Program-made: the position numbers and the translations under genes
Notes under the pieces: generated by a model
What the model was told of the DNA's origin: nothing
Databases searched by the model: none
Seen by the model: only the letters and a program-made list of their open reading frames with translations
DNA from: Nitrososphaerota archaeon
Lineage (GTDB): Archaea; Thermoproteota; Nitrososphaeria; Nitrososphaerales; UBA183
Assembly (NCBI GenBank): GCA_029784825.1
Contig: JAFMAU010000004.1
Coordinates: 21,054-85,053, forward strand
Length of the DNA: 64,000 nucleotides
Reading direction: 5' to 3'
Shown: positions 50,541-58,265 of the stretch, piece by piece
How positions within the stretch are numbered: the stretch's first letter is position 1
Layout of the letters: each line of letters begins with the position of its first letter

Positions 50541-50550
50541 GAATTATAAT
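50541..50550 (+). promoter_or_regulatory. TATA element of the b-type cytochrome/Rieske operon
   Basis: ATTATAAT (50543-50550) is centred 26 bases before ATG 50573, giving a leaderless mRNA for the first gene of the three-gene set. Confidence 0.55.
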
Positions 50551-50572
50551 CGGGGCTCTTCCAAGCGAGCCC

Positions 50573-50821
50573 ATGCACAAGCTGTCACTGATCTCCCTCG
50601 CCGCCCTCCTGGCGGTCGGAGGGATCCTCGCCTTCGTGGTCTTCGTCAGCCCACTCGTCTCATCTGCGGCGTCCCCGCCGCAGACGGCCGGGATGAACAC
50701 CCAGGCTGCTTCCACCACTACGGCTGCCCACACGACCGGCACGAACAGCTCCCTCCTCACGCAGCCCCCTGCCTCTTCAGGTAGCGGCGGCGGCGACGAC
50801 GGTTCGGGCTACGACAATTAG
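50573..50821 (+). CDS. Small exported Ser/Thr-rich protein
   Basis: 82 residues: one N-terminal signal anchor (about 4-30), then a low-complexity Thr/Ser/Ala stretch and an end rich in Gly and Asp (GSGGGDDGSGYDN). No Cys. It is the first gene of a set with a cytochrome b-like and a Rieske protein, so it may be a small accessory subunit outside the membrane. No family recognised. Confidence 0.6.
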   Translation: MHKLSLISLAALLAVGGILAFVVFVSPLVSSAASPPQTAGMNTQAASTTTAAHTTGTNSSLLTQPPASSGSGGGDDGSGYDN

Positions 50822-50835
50822 CCGGGGCTGATCCG

Positions 50836-51315
50836 TTGGCTCAGCTCCTGCTCGGCGACCTTACGGGGTTCGCCGCGCTGGCTTTCGTCGGGGTGTCGGC
50901 TGCCCTCATGGGGTTCAGGGCGAAGTTGGTTATGGCCCTGGGCGGGGCAGAAGCCCTCCGTGCCATCCACATCGCCGTCTCGCTCCTTGCCGTGGTCTTC
51001 CTCTCCTTCCACATCGCGCTCCTCTTCCTCCCCCCAGTCACGGTGGCGGTGGACCTCGGGTACGGGGCGTTCGCCCTGGGGGTGGTCCTCTGGGCCACTG
51101 GCATCGGATTCCTAGAGCGGAACAAGGACTCCTTCTTCCTTCACGGTTCCCTCGCAGTGGCCGTGGTCGCCCTTGTGGTGGTCCACGCGGCCGCGTCGGG
51201 GGCGACCCTGCCCACCACTGTCTCCATCCCGGCCCTCCTGGCTTCGGGGTTCGTGGCCTTCGCCAGCGCGTCATACAACGTGAAGAAGATGAGAAGCAAA
51301 CCTCGGGTGAGCTAG
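50836..51315 (+). CDS. Minimal four-helix cytochrome b-like protein
   Basis: 159 residues, four membrane helices. Histidines H45 and H59 lie in helix 2, H103 and H117 in helix 4, each pair 14 apart. This is the exact spacing of the two haem b sites of the cytochrome bc1/b6 core. Nothing resembling the quinone-site PEWY loop is present, and the usual extra helices are missing. The TTG start is 14 bases after the exported protein; the Rieske gene follows. Likely a two-haem membrane electron carrier working with the Rieske protein. Confidence 0.75.
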   Translation: MAQLLLGDLTGFAALAFVGVSAALMGFRAKLVMALGGAEALRAIHIAVSLLAVVFLSFHIALLFLPPVTVAVDLGYGAFALGVVLWATGIGFLERNKDSFFLHGSLAVAVVALVVVHAAASGATLPTTVSIPALLASGFVAFASASYNVKKMRSKPRVS

Positions 51316-51317
51316 GG

Positions 51318-51815
51318 CTGGACAGAAGGGAGTTCATCCGGAGGACTGGTCTGGTGGTCATCTTCGGGGCCATAGGGACGCTGTCCGTCTTCGAAGCGTT
51401 CGCGAAGCTCGACTCCCCCTCGCCGACGACCGTCTCCCAGACTATCGGGGGAGGCGCCCAGACGAGCCAGTCGGGAACGCAGACCCAGTCCCTCCAGGCT
51501 CCCGCTGGGTACATCTACGTCGCCCCGGCCTCTGCGCTCTCTGGCAAGACCTCCGCCTACTTCAACCACCCCACGGGCGGCTCCTGCATCCTGGTAGACT
51601 ACGGGGGCCAGTGGCGGGCTTTCAGCGCTGTCTGCACGCACGCTGGTTGCGTGGTCGACTTCACGGGGTCATCGATCTACTGTCCGTGCCACGCAGGCTA
51701 CTTCAGCCCGACCAACGGGTCCATACAGGGCGGACCCCCTCCCTCGCCCCTCGCGGAGTACGGAGTGGTCGTCCAGGGGGGGAGCCTCTACGTCAGCCAG
51801 AACAGGATCAACTGA
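51318..51815 (+). CDS. Rieske iron-sulfur protein with Tat signal, CTG start
   Basis: 165 residues. Rieske [2Fe-2S] ligands in CTHAGC and CPCHAGYF. From a CTG at 51318 the N-terminus reads DRREFIRRTGLVVIFG, a twin-arginine signal anchor as expected for Rieske proteins. The first GTG (51354) would remove the arginines. No ATG, GTG or TTG exists between the upstream stop and this CTG, which lies two bases after the cytochrome gene. The domain faces outside the membrane; partner is the four-helix cytochrome b. Confidence 0.87.
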   Translation: MDRREFIRRTGLVVIFGAIGTLSVFEAFAKLDSPSPTTVSQTIGGGAQTSQSGTQTQSLQAPAGYIYVAPASALSGKTSAYFNHPTGGSCILVDYGGQWRAFSAVCTHAGCVVDFTGSSIYCPCHAGYFSPTNGSIQGGPPPSPLAEYGVVVQGGSLYVSQNRIN

Positions 51816-52946
51816 CTAGTCCTTGCCGAGCCCCGGCGTCGCCGACAGGATCGTCGTCTCCACGGTCCTCTGCTCCTTCTTCGCCAGTTTCATCACGTCC
51901 CAGTCGTCCTTGGAGCACACAATCACGACGTTGTGCTTCAGCGGGTCGAGGAGCTCTGACCCTCCCTTGCTCCGCGGGCGGGACACGATGTCCACATCAG
52001 TGACGTAGTCCCTCAGCCTCTGCTGTATGCTCTCGGCGACCTGAAGCCTCTCCCCGCGCATCTCGTACTTGTCCAGACTCCAGAGGAGCGAGATCTTCGT
52101 CCGGCTCGCCTTCAGCTGCTTCTCCTTCAGGACCTCCCGCGCTTCGTCTACGACGTACCTCACGTAGTTGTCGAAGCTCTTCAGCGCAGCCCCGGCAAGG
52201 TAGGAGATCGACTCCCCTGTCTCTTCACTCGACTGTATCGCCTTCAGCTCGTAGAGGAACTTCGAGAACTCGTCAAGGTACACGTTCGAAGACTTCTGGA
52301 GTGTGACCTTCGCCTCCCTGGCCCGCCTCGCCATCTCTATCTCGGTGACCGAAGCGACGGCGGTCTCCATGACGCTCGAGGCGTACTCCAGCTCCGCCGA
52401 GAATACGTTCTGGGAGTTGGGGGTGAACCCGAGCGCCCTGAGCGCCCCCTTGTCCGTCAGGCCCGCCGCCGAAACGACAGCCGGCTTGGGGTCCCTCGGC
52501 CTGAGCGGCATGTAGGAGTAGGTGAGCGTCGAGCCGACCTGCAGCCCCGTCTGCTTCTCAACCAGCATGATGTTCTCCGAGTTCCCTCCAGGGCCTGTCG
52601 GGAGCGAGTTCACGAGCGTCACCCCGTTCGAAAGGTATCTCGCCAGGTCCCTGAGCTTCGACCCGGCCTCGATGAGGGTCTCGTCCGACGGCCTCCTCAG
52701 CCGCGGGGTGAAGAATATGACCTGCGCCTCCCCGAGGACCTGCTCCAGGGGCTTGAAGCTCAGCAGCGGCTCTTCCGCCATCACCTCCTGGAGGTTCGGG
52801 TTCTTCTTCAGGAAAGACGGATCGATGTCCATAGCCATCTGCAGCGTCTCGTCTATGATCGTCACCTGGGCCTTGTCGACGAGGTCTGCTGCGAGCCTGT
52901 ACGCTTCACTGGTGAGCCCGTACATCGCGACCTTGATCTTTGGCAA
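51816..52946 (-). CDS. Nucleotide-sugar dehydrogenase-like protein
   Basis: 376 residues with a Rossmann start (KIKVAMYGLTSEAYRLA) and an overall design like UDP-glucose/UDP-ManNAc dehydrogenases: NAD domain, central helix, C-terminal domain. The glycine motif is degenerate (GLTSEA for GxGxxG) and I cannot find the catalytic Cys motif, so it may be a diverged or non-catalytic member. TTG start at 52946; divergent from the DUF354 glycosyltransferase-like gene. Confidence 0.6.
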   Translation of the reverse strand: MPKIKVAMYGLTSEAYRLAADLVDKAQVTIIDETLQMAMDIDPSFLKKNPNLQEVMAEEPLLSFKPLEQVLGEAQVIFFTPRLRRPSDETLIEAGSKLRDLARYLSNGVTLVNSLPTGPGGNSENIMLVEKQTGLQVGSTLTYSYMPLRPRDPKPAVVSAAGLTDKGALRALGFTPNSQNVFSAELEYASSVMETAVASVTEIEMARRAREAKVTLQKSSNVYLDEFSKFLYELKAIQSSEETGESISYLAGAALKSFDNYVRYVVDEAREVLKEKQLKASRTKISLLWSLDKYEMRGERLQVAESIQQRLRDYVTDVDIVSRPRSKGGSELLDPLKHNVVIVCSKDDWDVMKLAKKEQRTVETTILSATPGLGKD

Positions 52947-53047
52947 AAGCTCCTCTGCCTCCGAGGCCGTTTGTAATTATGGCTTTGGAACGGCGCGGAG
53001 AAGGGCAAACGGATTTGTATGCTGACTTTGGCAGAAATCGGGAGAGC

Positions 53048-54100
53048 ATGCGAATCTGGTATGATCTCCTCACTCCGAAGCAGGTCCTCTTCTTCGGGCC
53101 GGTCATTGAGGAGACGAAGTCAGCGGGCGCCGAAGTACTCGTCACCTCGCGCAGATACAGGGAGGTCGGACCCCTCGCCGAGCGCACAGGGCTCGAACTC
53201 AGGTACGTAGGAGAGAGGGGGAGCAAGGGGCAGGAGGAGCAGCTCCTGGCCGCTACGAGGAGGCAGGCGGAGATGATACCAGTGGTCAAGGACTTCGCCC
53301 CGGACGCGGCCGTGTCCATCGCCTCGGCAGTCTGCGCCCGCGTCGCCTTCGGCCTCGGGATCAGGCACGTGGCTGTGAACGACTCTCCCCACTCGGAGGT
53401 GGCCGCAAGGCTCTCGCTCCCGCTCAGCTACAAGCTGCTCTGTCCCTGGGTCATCCCCTACGAGGCATGGGAGAAGTACGGAATCCAGAAGAAGCAGGTG
53501 ACCACCTACCACGCCCTAGACCCCGCCGCTTGGCTAAAGAGGAAGCCGCTCGCCGGGCCCGTGCCGAAACTCGACCCTCGGAAGAAGACGATCACCGTGA
53601 GGGTCCAGGAGAGCGACGCGCCCTATCTGGCGAGGGCAGACCTGGGGTGGACCGACAAGCTGCTCGCCGCCCTGCTCGACGCCTTCCCCGACATCAACCT
53701 GGTCGCCCTCTGCCGCTACGACTTCCAGGTCGAGGAGATCAAGGACAAATTCGGGTCCAGATGCATCGTCCCAGACGAAGTTGTGAGCGGCTTCGGGCTC
53801 CTCTCCGCGACCGACCTCTTCGTCGGGATGGGGGGGACGATGAACGCCGAAGCGGCGCTGATGGGAGTCCCTACGATCTCCGCGTTCCAGGGCTCTCTCT
53901 ACACTGACCAGTACCTGGAGTCGGTAGGACTCCTCGCAAGGGCGCTGACGACGTCGGCCCTGGTGTCGAACGCCCAGAAGTTCCTCGCCGAGTCCTACAA
54001 AGAGACGTACGGCAAGAAGGCGCGGAGGACCCTGGGCTCGATGGAGGACCCTGTGCCGAAGATAGCGGCCGCCATCAAGAATGTCGCCAATCAAGCCTAA
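53048..54100 (+). CDS. DUF354-family glycosyltransferase-like protein
   Basis: 350-residue protein of the DUF354 family, which has a GT-B/UDP-GlcNAc 2-epimerase-like fold. Marks: MRIWYDLLTPKQVLFFGPVI at the start, AVNDSPHSEVAARLSLPLS and late FVGMGGTMNAEAALMGVPTIS, matching the nucleotide-binding end of GT-B enzymes. ATG 53048 is about 28 bases from a TATG-type box near 53020; an upstream start at 52940 would overlap the divergent gene. Probable role: surface glycan synthesis. Confidence 0.8.
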   Translation: MRIWYDLLTPKQVLFFGPVIEETKSAGAEVLVTSRRYREVGPLAERTGLELRYVGERGSKGQEEQLLAATRRQAEMIPVVKDFAPDAAVSIASAVCARVAFGLGIRHVAVNDSPHSEVAARLSLPLSYKLLCPWVIPYEAWEKYGIQKKQVTTYHALDPAAWLKRKPLAGPVPKLDPRKKTITVRVQESDAPYLARADLGWTDKLLAALLDAFPDINLVALCRYDFQVEEIKDKFGSRCIVPDEVVSGFGLLSATDLFVGMGGTMNAEAALMGVPTISAFQGSLYTDQYLESVGLLARALTTSALVSNAQKFLAESYKETYGKKARRTLGSMEDPVPKIAAAIKNVANQA

Positions 54101-54128
54101 ATCACCTTCGCCCGCTGCGCCAACCTGC

Positions 54129-54202
54129 AGCCCGGTCGTCTAGTTGGTCAAGGATGGAGGCCTTTGGAGCCTTCGACGGAGGTTCGAATCCTCCCCGGGC
54201 TA
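54129..54202 (+). tRNA. tRNA-Gln (TTG)
   Basis: Acceptor AGCCCGG/CCGGGCT with A73, anticodon loop CTTTGGA giving TTG (Gln), T arm GGAGG-TTCGAAT-CCTCC. No intron; no encoded CCA. A CCTAAATC box at 54096-54103 is a possible TATA element. Confidence 0.92.
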
Positions 54203-54226
54203 CTCTCTGAAAAAAGGGGAGAGAGT
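54202..54226. terminator. Inverted repeat after tRNA-Gln
   Basis: ACTCTC (54202-54207) and GAGAGT (54221-54226) around an A-rich/G-rich loop lie between tRNA-Gln and the convergent diiron-protein gene; a short bidirectional terminator is possible. Confidence 0.35.
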
Positions 54227-54228
54227 GG

Positions 54229-54915
54229 CTAGTTCTCTTCCAGGCCGGTCCAGAACCCGTGCAGAAGGTCCAGGGCCTCCCTGATGCCACTCTCGAACGA
54301 CTTCTCTGAGGCAGGGTCTTTGCCCACGATCGCGGAAACCTCTTCCATCGCGTCCTCGTGCTGGCTCTCCAGCTCCCTGTGGAAGGTGAAGTACTCGATG
54401 TCCATGGTCGGCAGCCTCCTCTCCCTGACCTTTCTCAGACCGGGGAGGAGCTGGTCCCACATGGGTATGGCCATGTTCTCGAGGCCGAACGAGGCGCCGA
54501 GGGCCTTCGCATGGTCCCTCCCCCCGTAGAGCCTCCAGAGGCCGTTGAGGTACGCGTTCGTGCTCGGCTTCACCTGCTCCGAGATGACCTTTGTAGGGTC
54601 GATGCCGATCGACCTGAGGAACTTCCTGAAGAGAAGCTCGTGCCTCCTCGACGGGTCTCCGTCCCCGAGCTCCGAGGTCAGGACCTTTGTGAGTTCGAAG
54701 GCCTCGTCCTCGTCAGGGGTGTTCACCAGCAGGTTTGCGAGTATGGCTGGGAACGTCCTGGAGAAGTGGAAGAACTCCGTGGCGAAGTCGTCGAACTCCT
54801 TGTCCGTGACCTCTCCCCTGGAGAACCTCGTGAGGAAGTCGTTGTGGATTGCGGGGTGCGCGACGACGATGTCCTTCATCCTGTCGTGCAGGCTTGTTTG
54901 GCTGATTTGGCTCAC
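54229..54915 (-). CDS. Haem-oxygenase-like diiron protein
   Basis: 228-residue all-helical protein of the haem-oxygenase-like diiron oxidase/oxygenase (iron-containing redox enzyme, TenA/PqqC/CADD) fold. Candidate ligands: E82 (TSELGDGD), H92 (RRHELLF), E146, and H179, E183, H186 in FTFHRELESQHEDAM. Members oxidise amino acids, fatty acids or cofactor precursors with O2; substrate here is unknown. ATG start overlaps the regulator stop as ATGA, so regulator and enzyme are one unit. Confidence 0.75.
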   Translation of the reverse strand: MSQISQTSLHDRMKDIVVAHPAIHNDFLTRFSRGEVTDKEFDDFATEFFHFSRTFPAILANLLVNTPDEDEAFELTKVLTSELGDGDPSRRHELLFRKFLRSIGIDPTKVISEQVKPSTNAYLNGLWRLYGGRDHAKALGASFGLENMAIPMWDQLLPGLRKVRERRLPTMDIEYFTFHRELESQHEDAMEEVSAIVGKDPASEKSFESGIREALDLLHGFWTGLEEN

Positions 54916-55220
54916 CGTTTCACCTCCTGAATCGGAAGGACCTGGCCGACGTGGTCTCGGAGAAGGACGACGACCTCCGCCCCGGTCCGGGTCAGCGACG
55001 CTCTGCGCTCCGCGAGAGACACCAGGCCGAGCTCTCTCAGGATCCTGGCGTTGAGCTTCAGGGTGGAGAGCGGGATCCCGGTGGCCTCTGAGAGGCTCAT
55101 GAGCTGTGGGGTGATGGGCCCTCCGCTGGGCTCAGAAAGGTGTTCGAGGATGATTCGCTGGTTCTGGTTGAGGGCTTTCGCTAAGAGACGGGCGATTCCT
55201 GCCTTTCCTTCGTCCGATAT
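54912..55220 (-). CDS. Winged-helix regulator, non-standard start
   Basis: About 102 residues. Helix one (ARLLAKALNQNQRIILEHLSE) and recognition region (LMSLSEATGIPLSTLKLNARIL) then a wing and LTRTGAEVVVLL form a complete HTH. The only ATG (55100) lies inside this domain. In frame upstream, after a TGA at 55241-55239, there is no ATG, GTG or TTG; the first plausible near-cognate is ATA at 55220, with an AGAGGT about 12 bases before. The exact start is uncertain. It probably controls the coupled diiron-protein gene. Confidence 0.6.
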   Translation of the reverse strand: MSDEGKAGIARLLAKALNQNQRIILEHLSEPSGGPITPQLMSLSEATGIPLSTLKLNARILRELGLVSLAERRASLTRTGAEVVVLLRDHVGQVLPIQEVKR

Positions 55221-55293
55221 CGGCGGGACATTACCTCTTCAGACCAGCTTTCCCGCGCAGCGCTTTTGAGCCTTTTGGGCAGCCTTACCTGTC

Positions 55294-56079
55294 CTAGGCT
55301 CCGCCAAGCGAGACGATGAGGTCAGTGAGGAACCCCAGGCAGAGTCCGAGGAAGACCCCTCCCATCATGAGCCCGCTGCTGTAGCGGCGCCTCCCCGTGT
55401 TGAACATCAGCATCGTCACGTAGACCAGTGCTCCCCCTGCCAGCGCCAGGAAGAAGACGTACGCCTCCGGGGAATAGGACACGCTTCCGAGCAGGGTCCC
55501 GATGAGCGTCGGCACCCCTCCTATGAAGAGAACCTTCGCCAGGAACGAGACCCTCGGCCGTCCTTCCTGTCCCACCAGCGGGGCCGTGATGCCGAACCCC
55601 TCGGTAGTATTGTGGGCTGCGAATCCGACGACCAGCACCACGCCGAGCCCCACCAGTCCAGCAGCGAACGACTGGCCGATGGCCAGCCCTTCACTGAGGT
55701 TGTGGGCCCCGATTCCCAAAGCCGTCATCATGGAGAGCTTCGCGGGGGAGACGGCGTCCTGTCCCTTGCCCATGTAGCTCCTCTCGTATAACACGAGCCC
55801 GAGCAGCCCGATGGTGATCCCGGCGAACATCAGGAACAGGTACGTGACCGCGCCCCCTAACGACCCGGTCCCCTGATACGCTGACAGGGCCTCGCCTGTG
55901 GTTGTGTCCCAGGCGTGGCTGAAGACATCCACGATCAGGAACATCAGGATCCCGACCGCGAACGCGTTCAGGAAGCCTCTGACCCTGTCGCTGATCCCCA
56001 GCAACACGACTGGGAGCCCAAGGAATATCGTAAAACCGGCAAAGCTGCCGAGGAGCAACAGCTCCAGGAGGTCGACCAA
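55294..56079 (-). CDS. ZIP-family divalent metal transporter
   Basis: 261 residues, about eight membrane helices. The metal path motifs are GAHNLSEGLAIG (H126, N127, E130) and AAHNTTEGFGI (H156, N157, E160), the standard ZIP binuclear site. Imports Zn, Fe or Mn. The His-rich cytoplasmic loop common in ZIPs is absent. TTG at 56079 is 26 bases from the TATA inside a perfect palindrome, pointing to metal-dependent repression. Confidence 0.9.
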   Translation of the reverse strand: MVDLLELLLLGSFAGFTIFLGLPVVLLGISDRVRGFLNAFAVGILMFLIVDVFSHAWDTTTGEALSAYQGTGSLGGAVTYLFLMFAGITIGLLGLVLYERSYMGKGQDAVSPAKLSMMTALGIGAHNLSEGLAIGQSFAAGLVGLGVVLVVGFAAHNTTEGFGITAPLVGQEGRPRVSFLAKVLFIGGVPTLIGTLLGSVSYSPEAYVFFLALAGGALVYVTMLMFNTGRRRYSSGLMMGGVFLGLCLGFLTDLIVSLGGA

Positions 56080-56094
56080 TCGGGAGCCCGCCTA

Positions 56095-56108
56095 ATAACA
56101 TATGTTAT
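56095..56108. promoter_or_regulatory. Palindromic operator over the zip promoter
   Basis: ATAACATATGTTAT is a perfect 14-base palindrome. Its minus-strand TTATAACA serves as the TATA element 26 bases before the TTG of the ZIP gene, so a dimeric regulator bound here would block TBP. A DtxR/MntR-like metalloregulator is a reasonable candidate, but none is encoded next to it. Confidence 0.55.
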
Positions 56109-56178
56109 AACCGTTGTTGCGGAATCCGACTGATTAGGCTGCAAACCTTAATGGCAGGCGGGAGCCTTTTGCAACGGG

Positions 56179-57270
56179 TTGTCTCAGGGTAGGAGGCTCA
56201 CGGCACCCTCAGGGAAGGCGGCCGAACTCTTCAGGGATCTCCCCAACGGAAGGGTGCAGTGTACCGCCTGCGCTCGCAACTGCCAGATCGGAGAGGGGCA
56301 GTTCGGATTCTGCGGGGTCCGTGGTGTCGTCGGCGGCAGGCTGTACCTCCTTGTATACGGCCGAGTGATGGCTGGGCACATCGACCCTATCGAGAAGAAG
56401 CCTGTCGTTCATTACCGGCCCGGCTCGAAGATATTCTCAATCGCGACTAGTGGCTGTTCGTGGGCATGCTCTTATTGCCAGAATTCCGACATCAGTCAGC
56501 TGCGGAAGATCGAAGGCATCGAGGCAACTCCGGCGGAGCTCGTGGAGAACGCCTTGACTTACGGATGCGAAGGCATGGCTTACACCTACAACCAGCCAAC
56601 GATCTTCATGGAGTACGCCCGCGACGTCGGTAAGGCCGCGAGGGCAAAGGGGCTTTTCAACATCTTCGTCTCGAACGGCTATGACACTCCGGAGACCGTT
56701 GCCATGATGGACGACTTTCTGGACTGCGCGACGGTCGACTTCAAGGGGAGCGGCGAGACCGGCTTCGTGAGGAGATACATCTCGATTCCAAACGCAGACC
56801 CGATCTTCCAGAGCCTCCTAGAATTACGGGACAGGGCCAAGGTCCACATCGAGATCACAGACCTGATTGTACCACGCGTAGGCGAATCCCTGGAAGCCGC
56901 TGAAAAGCTCTGCAGGTTCGTCTACGACAACTTGGGCCCCGACGTCCCTATCCACTTCCTCCGCTTCCACCCCGACTACAAGATGATGGACTTCCCCTGG
57001 ACCCCAGTCCAGACCCTTGAGAAGCACGTCGCCATCGGCAGGAAGTCGGGGCTGAACTACGTCTACATCGGGAACGTGCCAGGGCACCCCGACGAGAGCA
57101 CCTACTGCCCAGGGTGCAAGAAGGTCCTCATCAAGAGGTACGGCTACGAGATCCTCGAGTACAACCTCGACGCAGGAAACAAGTGCAGGTCCTGCGGCTA
57201 CGGGACCCCGATAGTGGGGCCGCTGAGCAGGTCCTTCTCCGAGGACCGGTTCCTGTCCGTGATCAGTTAG
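56179..57270 (+). CDS. amrS: AmmeMemoRadiSam-system radical SAM enzyme
   Basis: 363-residue radical SAM protein with cluster motif CSWACSYC (C93, C97, C100), an N-terminal Cys-rich part (CTACARNCQIGEGQFGFCGVR) and a C-terminal zinc-like part (YCPGCKKVL, CRSCGYG). This is the AmrS layout, often linked to AMMECR1 and MEMO1 homologues; neither is here. The reaction is not established in most hosts. TTG at 56179 is about 28 bases from a TTAAT box near 56150. Confidence 0.88.
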   Translation: MSQGRRLTAPSGKAAELFRDLPNGRVQCTACARNCQIGEGQFGFCGVRGVVGGRLYLLVYGRVMAGHIDPIEKKPVVHYRPGSKIFSIATSGCSWACSYCQNSDISQLRKIEGIEATPAELVENALTYGCEGMAYTYNQPTIFMEYARDVGKAARAKGLFNIFVSNGYDTPETVAMMDDFLDCATVDFKGSGETGFVRRYISIPNADPIFQSLLELRDRAKVHIEITDLIVPRVGESLEAAEKLCRFVYDNLGPDVPIHFLRFHPDYKMMDFPWTPVQTLEKHVAIGRKSGLNYVYIGNVPGHPDESTYCPGCKKVLIKRYGYEILEYNLDAGNKCRSCGYGTPIVGPLSRSFSEDRFLSVIS

Positions 57271-58207
57271 GGACTTTTACTTCGAGCTTCTGCTTGATGA
57301 ATTTCTCGGCGTCCAGCAGCGCCTTGCACCCGTCCGCTGCGGCCGTTATCGCCTGCCTGTAGCGGAAGTCGTGCACGTCTCCGGCGACGAAGACCCCGGG
57401 GACGCTGCTCTCGGTGCCGTTCTTCAGTGCCAAGTACCCCTTGGGGTCCAGCTCCAATTGGCCCCGAAATATCTCTGTGGCCGGGTCGTACCCTATTGCA
57501 ACGAAGAGCCCGTCGACCTGCATTGCGCTCTCCGCACCGGTCTTCAGGTTCCTGACCTTCACTCCCTGCACCTTCCCGTCACCGAGCACCTCGGTGACAG
57601 CCGAATCCCAGACGAAGCTGATTTTGGGATTCTCTTCCGCCTCCTTCTTCAGCGCCGCGCTCGCCCTGAGCTCGTCCCTCCTGTGTATGACCTGGACCGA
57701 GGAAGCGAACTTGGTGAGGAACGTGGCCTCCTCCATGGCCGTGTCCCCTCCGCCGACCACCGCGACCTTCTTCCCCCTGAAGAAGAAGCCGTCGCAGACG
57801 GCGCAGTTGGACACCCCCTTCCCCATCAGCCTCATCTCCGAGGGGAGGTTCAGACGCCTCGGGTTCGCCCCGGTGGCTACTATCACCGAGAGGGCCTTCG
57901 TCACCCCGGACGGAGTGTAGACCTCGAACGGGTACTTCTTGAAGTTGACCTTCACCACGTCGTCCTGCACGAGCCTGGCCCCGAGCCTTTCCGCCTGAGA
58001 TTTCATCTTGTTGATGAGGTCGGGCCCGAGGACCGGGTCCGGGAATCCTGGGAAGTTCTCCACTTCGCTCGTGAGCATCAGCTGCCCTCCGTACTTTGTC
58101 CCCATGTAGACCAGGGGTTCCAGGTCAGCCCTGCAGCCGTAGATTGCGGCTGTGAGCCCGGCGGGGCCTGACCCGATGATTACCAGCTTCTCTGTCCTCT
58201 CTTCCAT
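57263..58207 (-). CDS. trxB: Thioredoxin reductase
   Basis: FAD- and NAD(P)H-dependent reductase of thioredoxin. The 314 residues show FAD motif IIGSGPAGLTAAIYG, redox CAVC (C135, C138), NADPH domain VAVVGGGDTAMEEA and late FVAGDVHDFRYRQA. Low-molecular-weight type, full length. Convergent with amrS with an eight-base overlap. Confidence 0.93.
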   Translation of the reverse strand: MEERTEKLVIIGSGPAGLTAAIYGCRADLEPLVYMGTKYGGQLMLTSEVENFPGFPDPVLGPDLINKMKSQAERLGARLVQDDVVKVNFKKYPFEVYTPSGVTKALSVIVATGANPRRLNLPSEMRLMGKGVSNCAVCDGFFFRGKKVAVVGGGDTAMEEATFLTKFASSVQVIHRRDELRASAALKKEAEENPKISFVWDSAVTEVLGDGKVQGVKVRNLKTGAESAMQVDGLFVAIGYDPATEIFRGQLELDPKGYLALKNGTESSVPGVFVAGDVHDFRYRQAITAAADGCKALLDAEKFIKQKLEVKVPN

Positions 58208-58265
58208 GTCCTGAACTCTCGCCCGTTTTCCGCCTCATAAATCTGCCCCCGGCGGGCGCCGGGCG

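Noticed and set aside
51816..52946. Firm call as UDP-glucose dehydrogenase
   Set aside because: The Gly-rich NAD motif is degenerate and no catalytic Cys motif is visible, so only a family-like call is justified.
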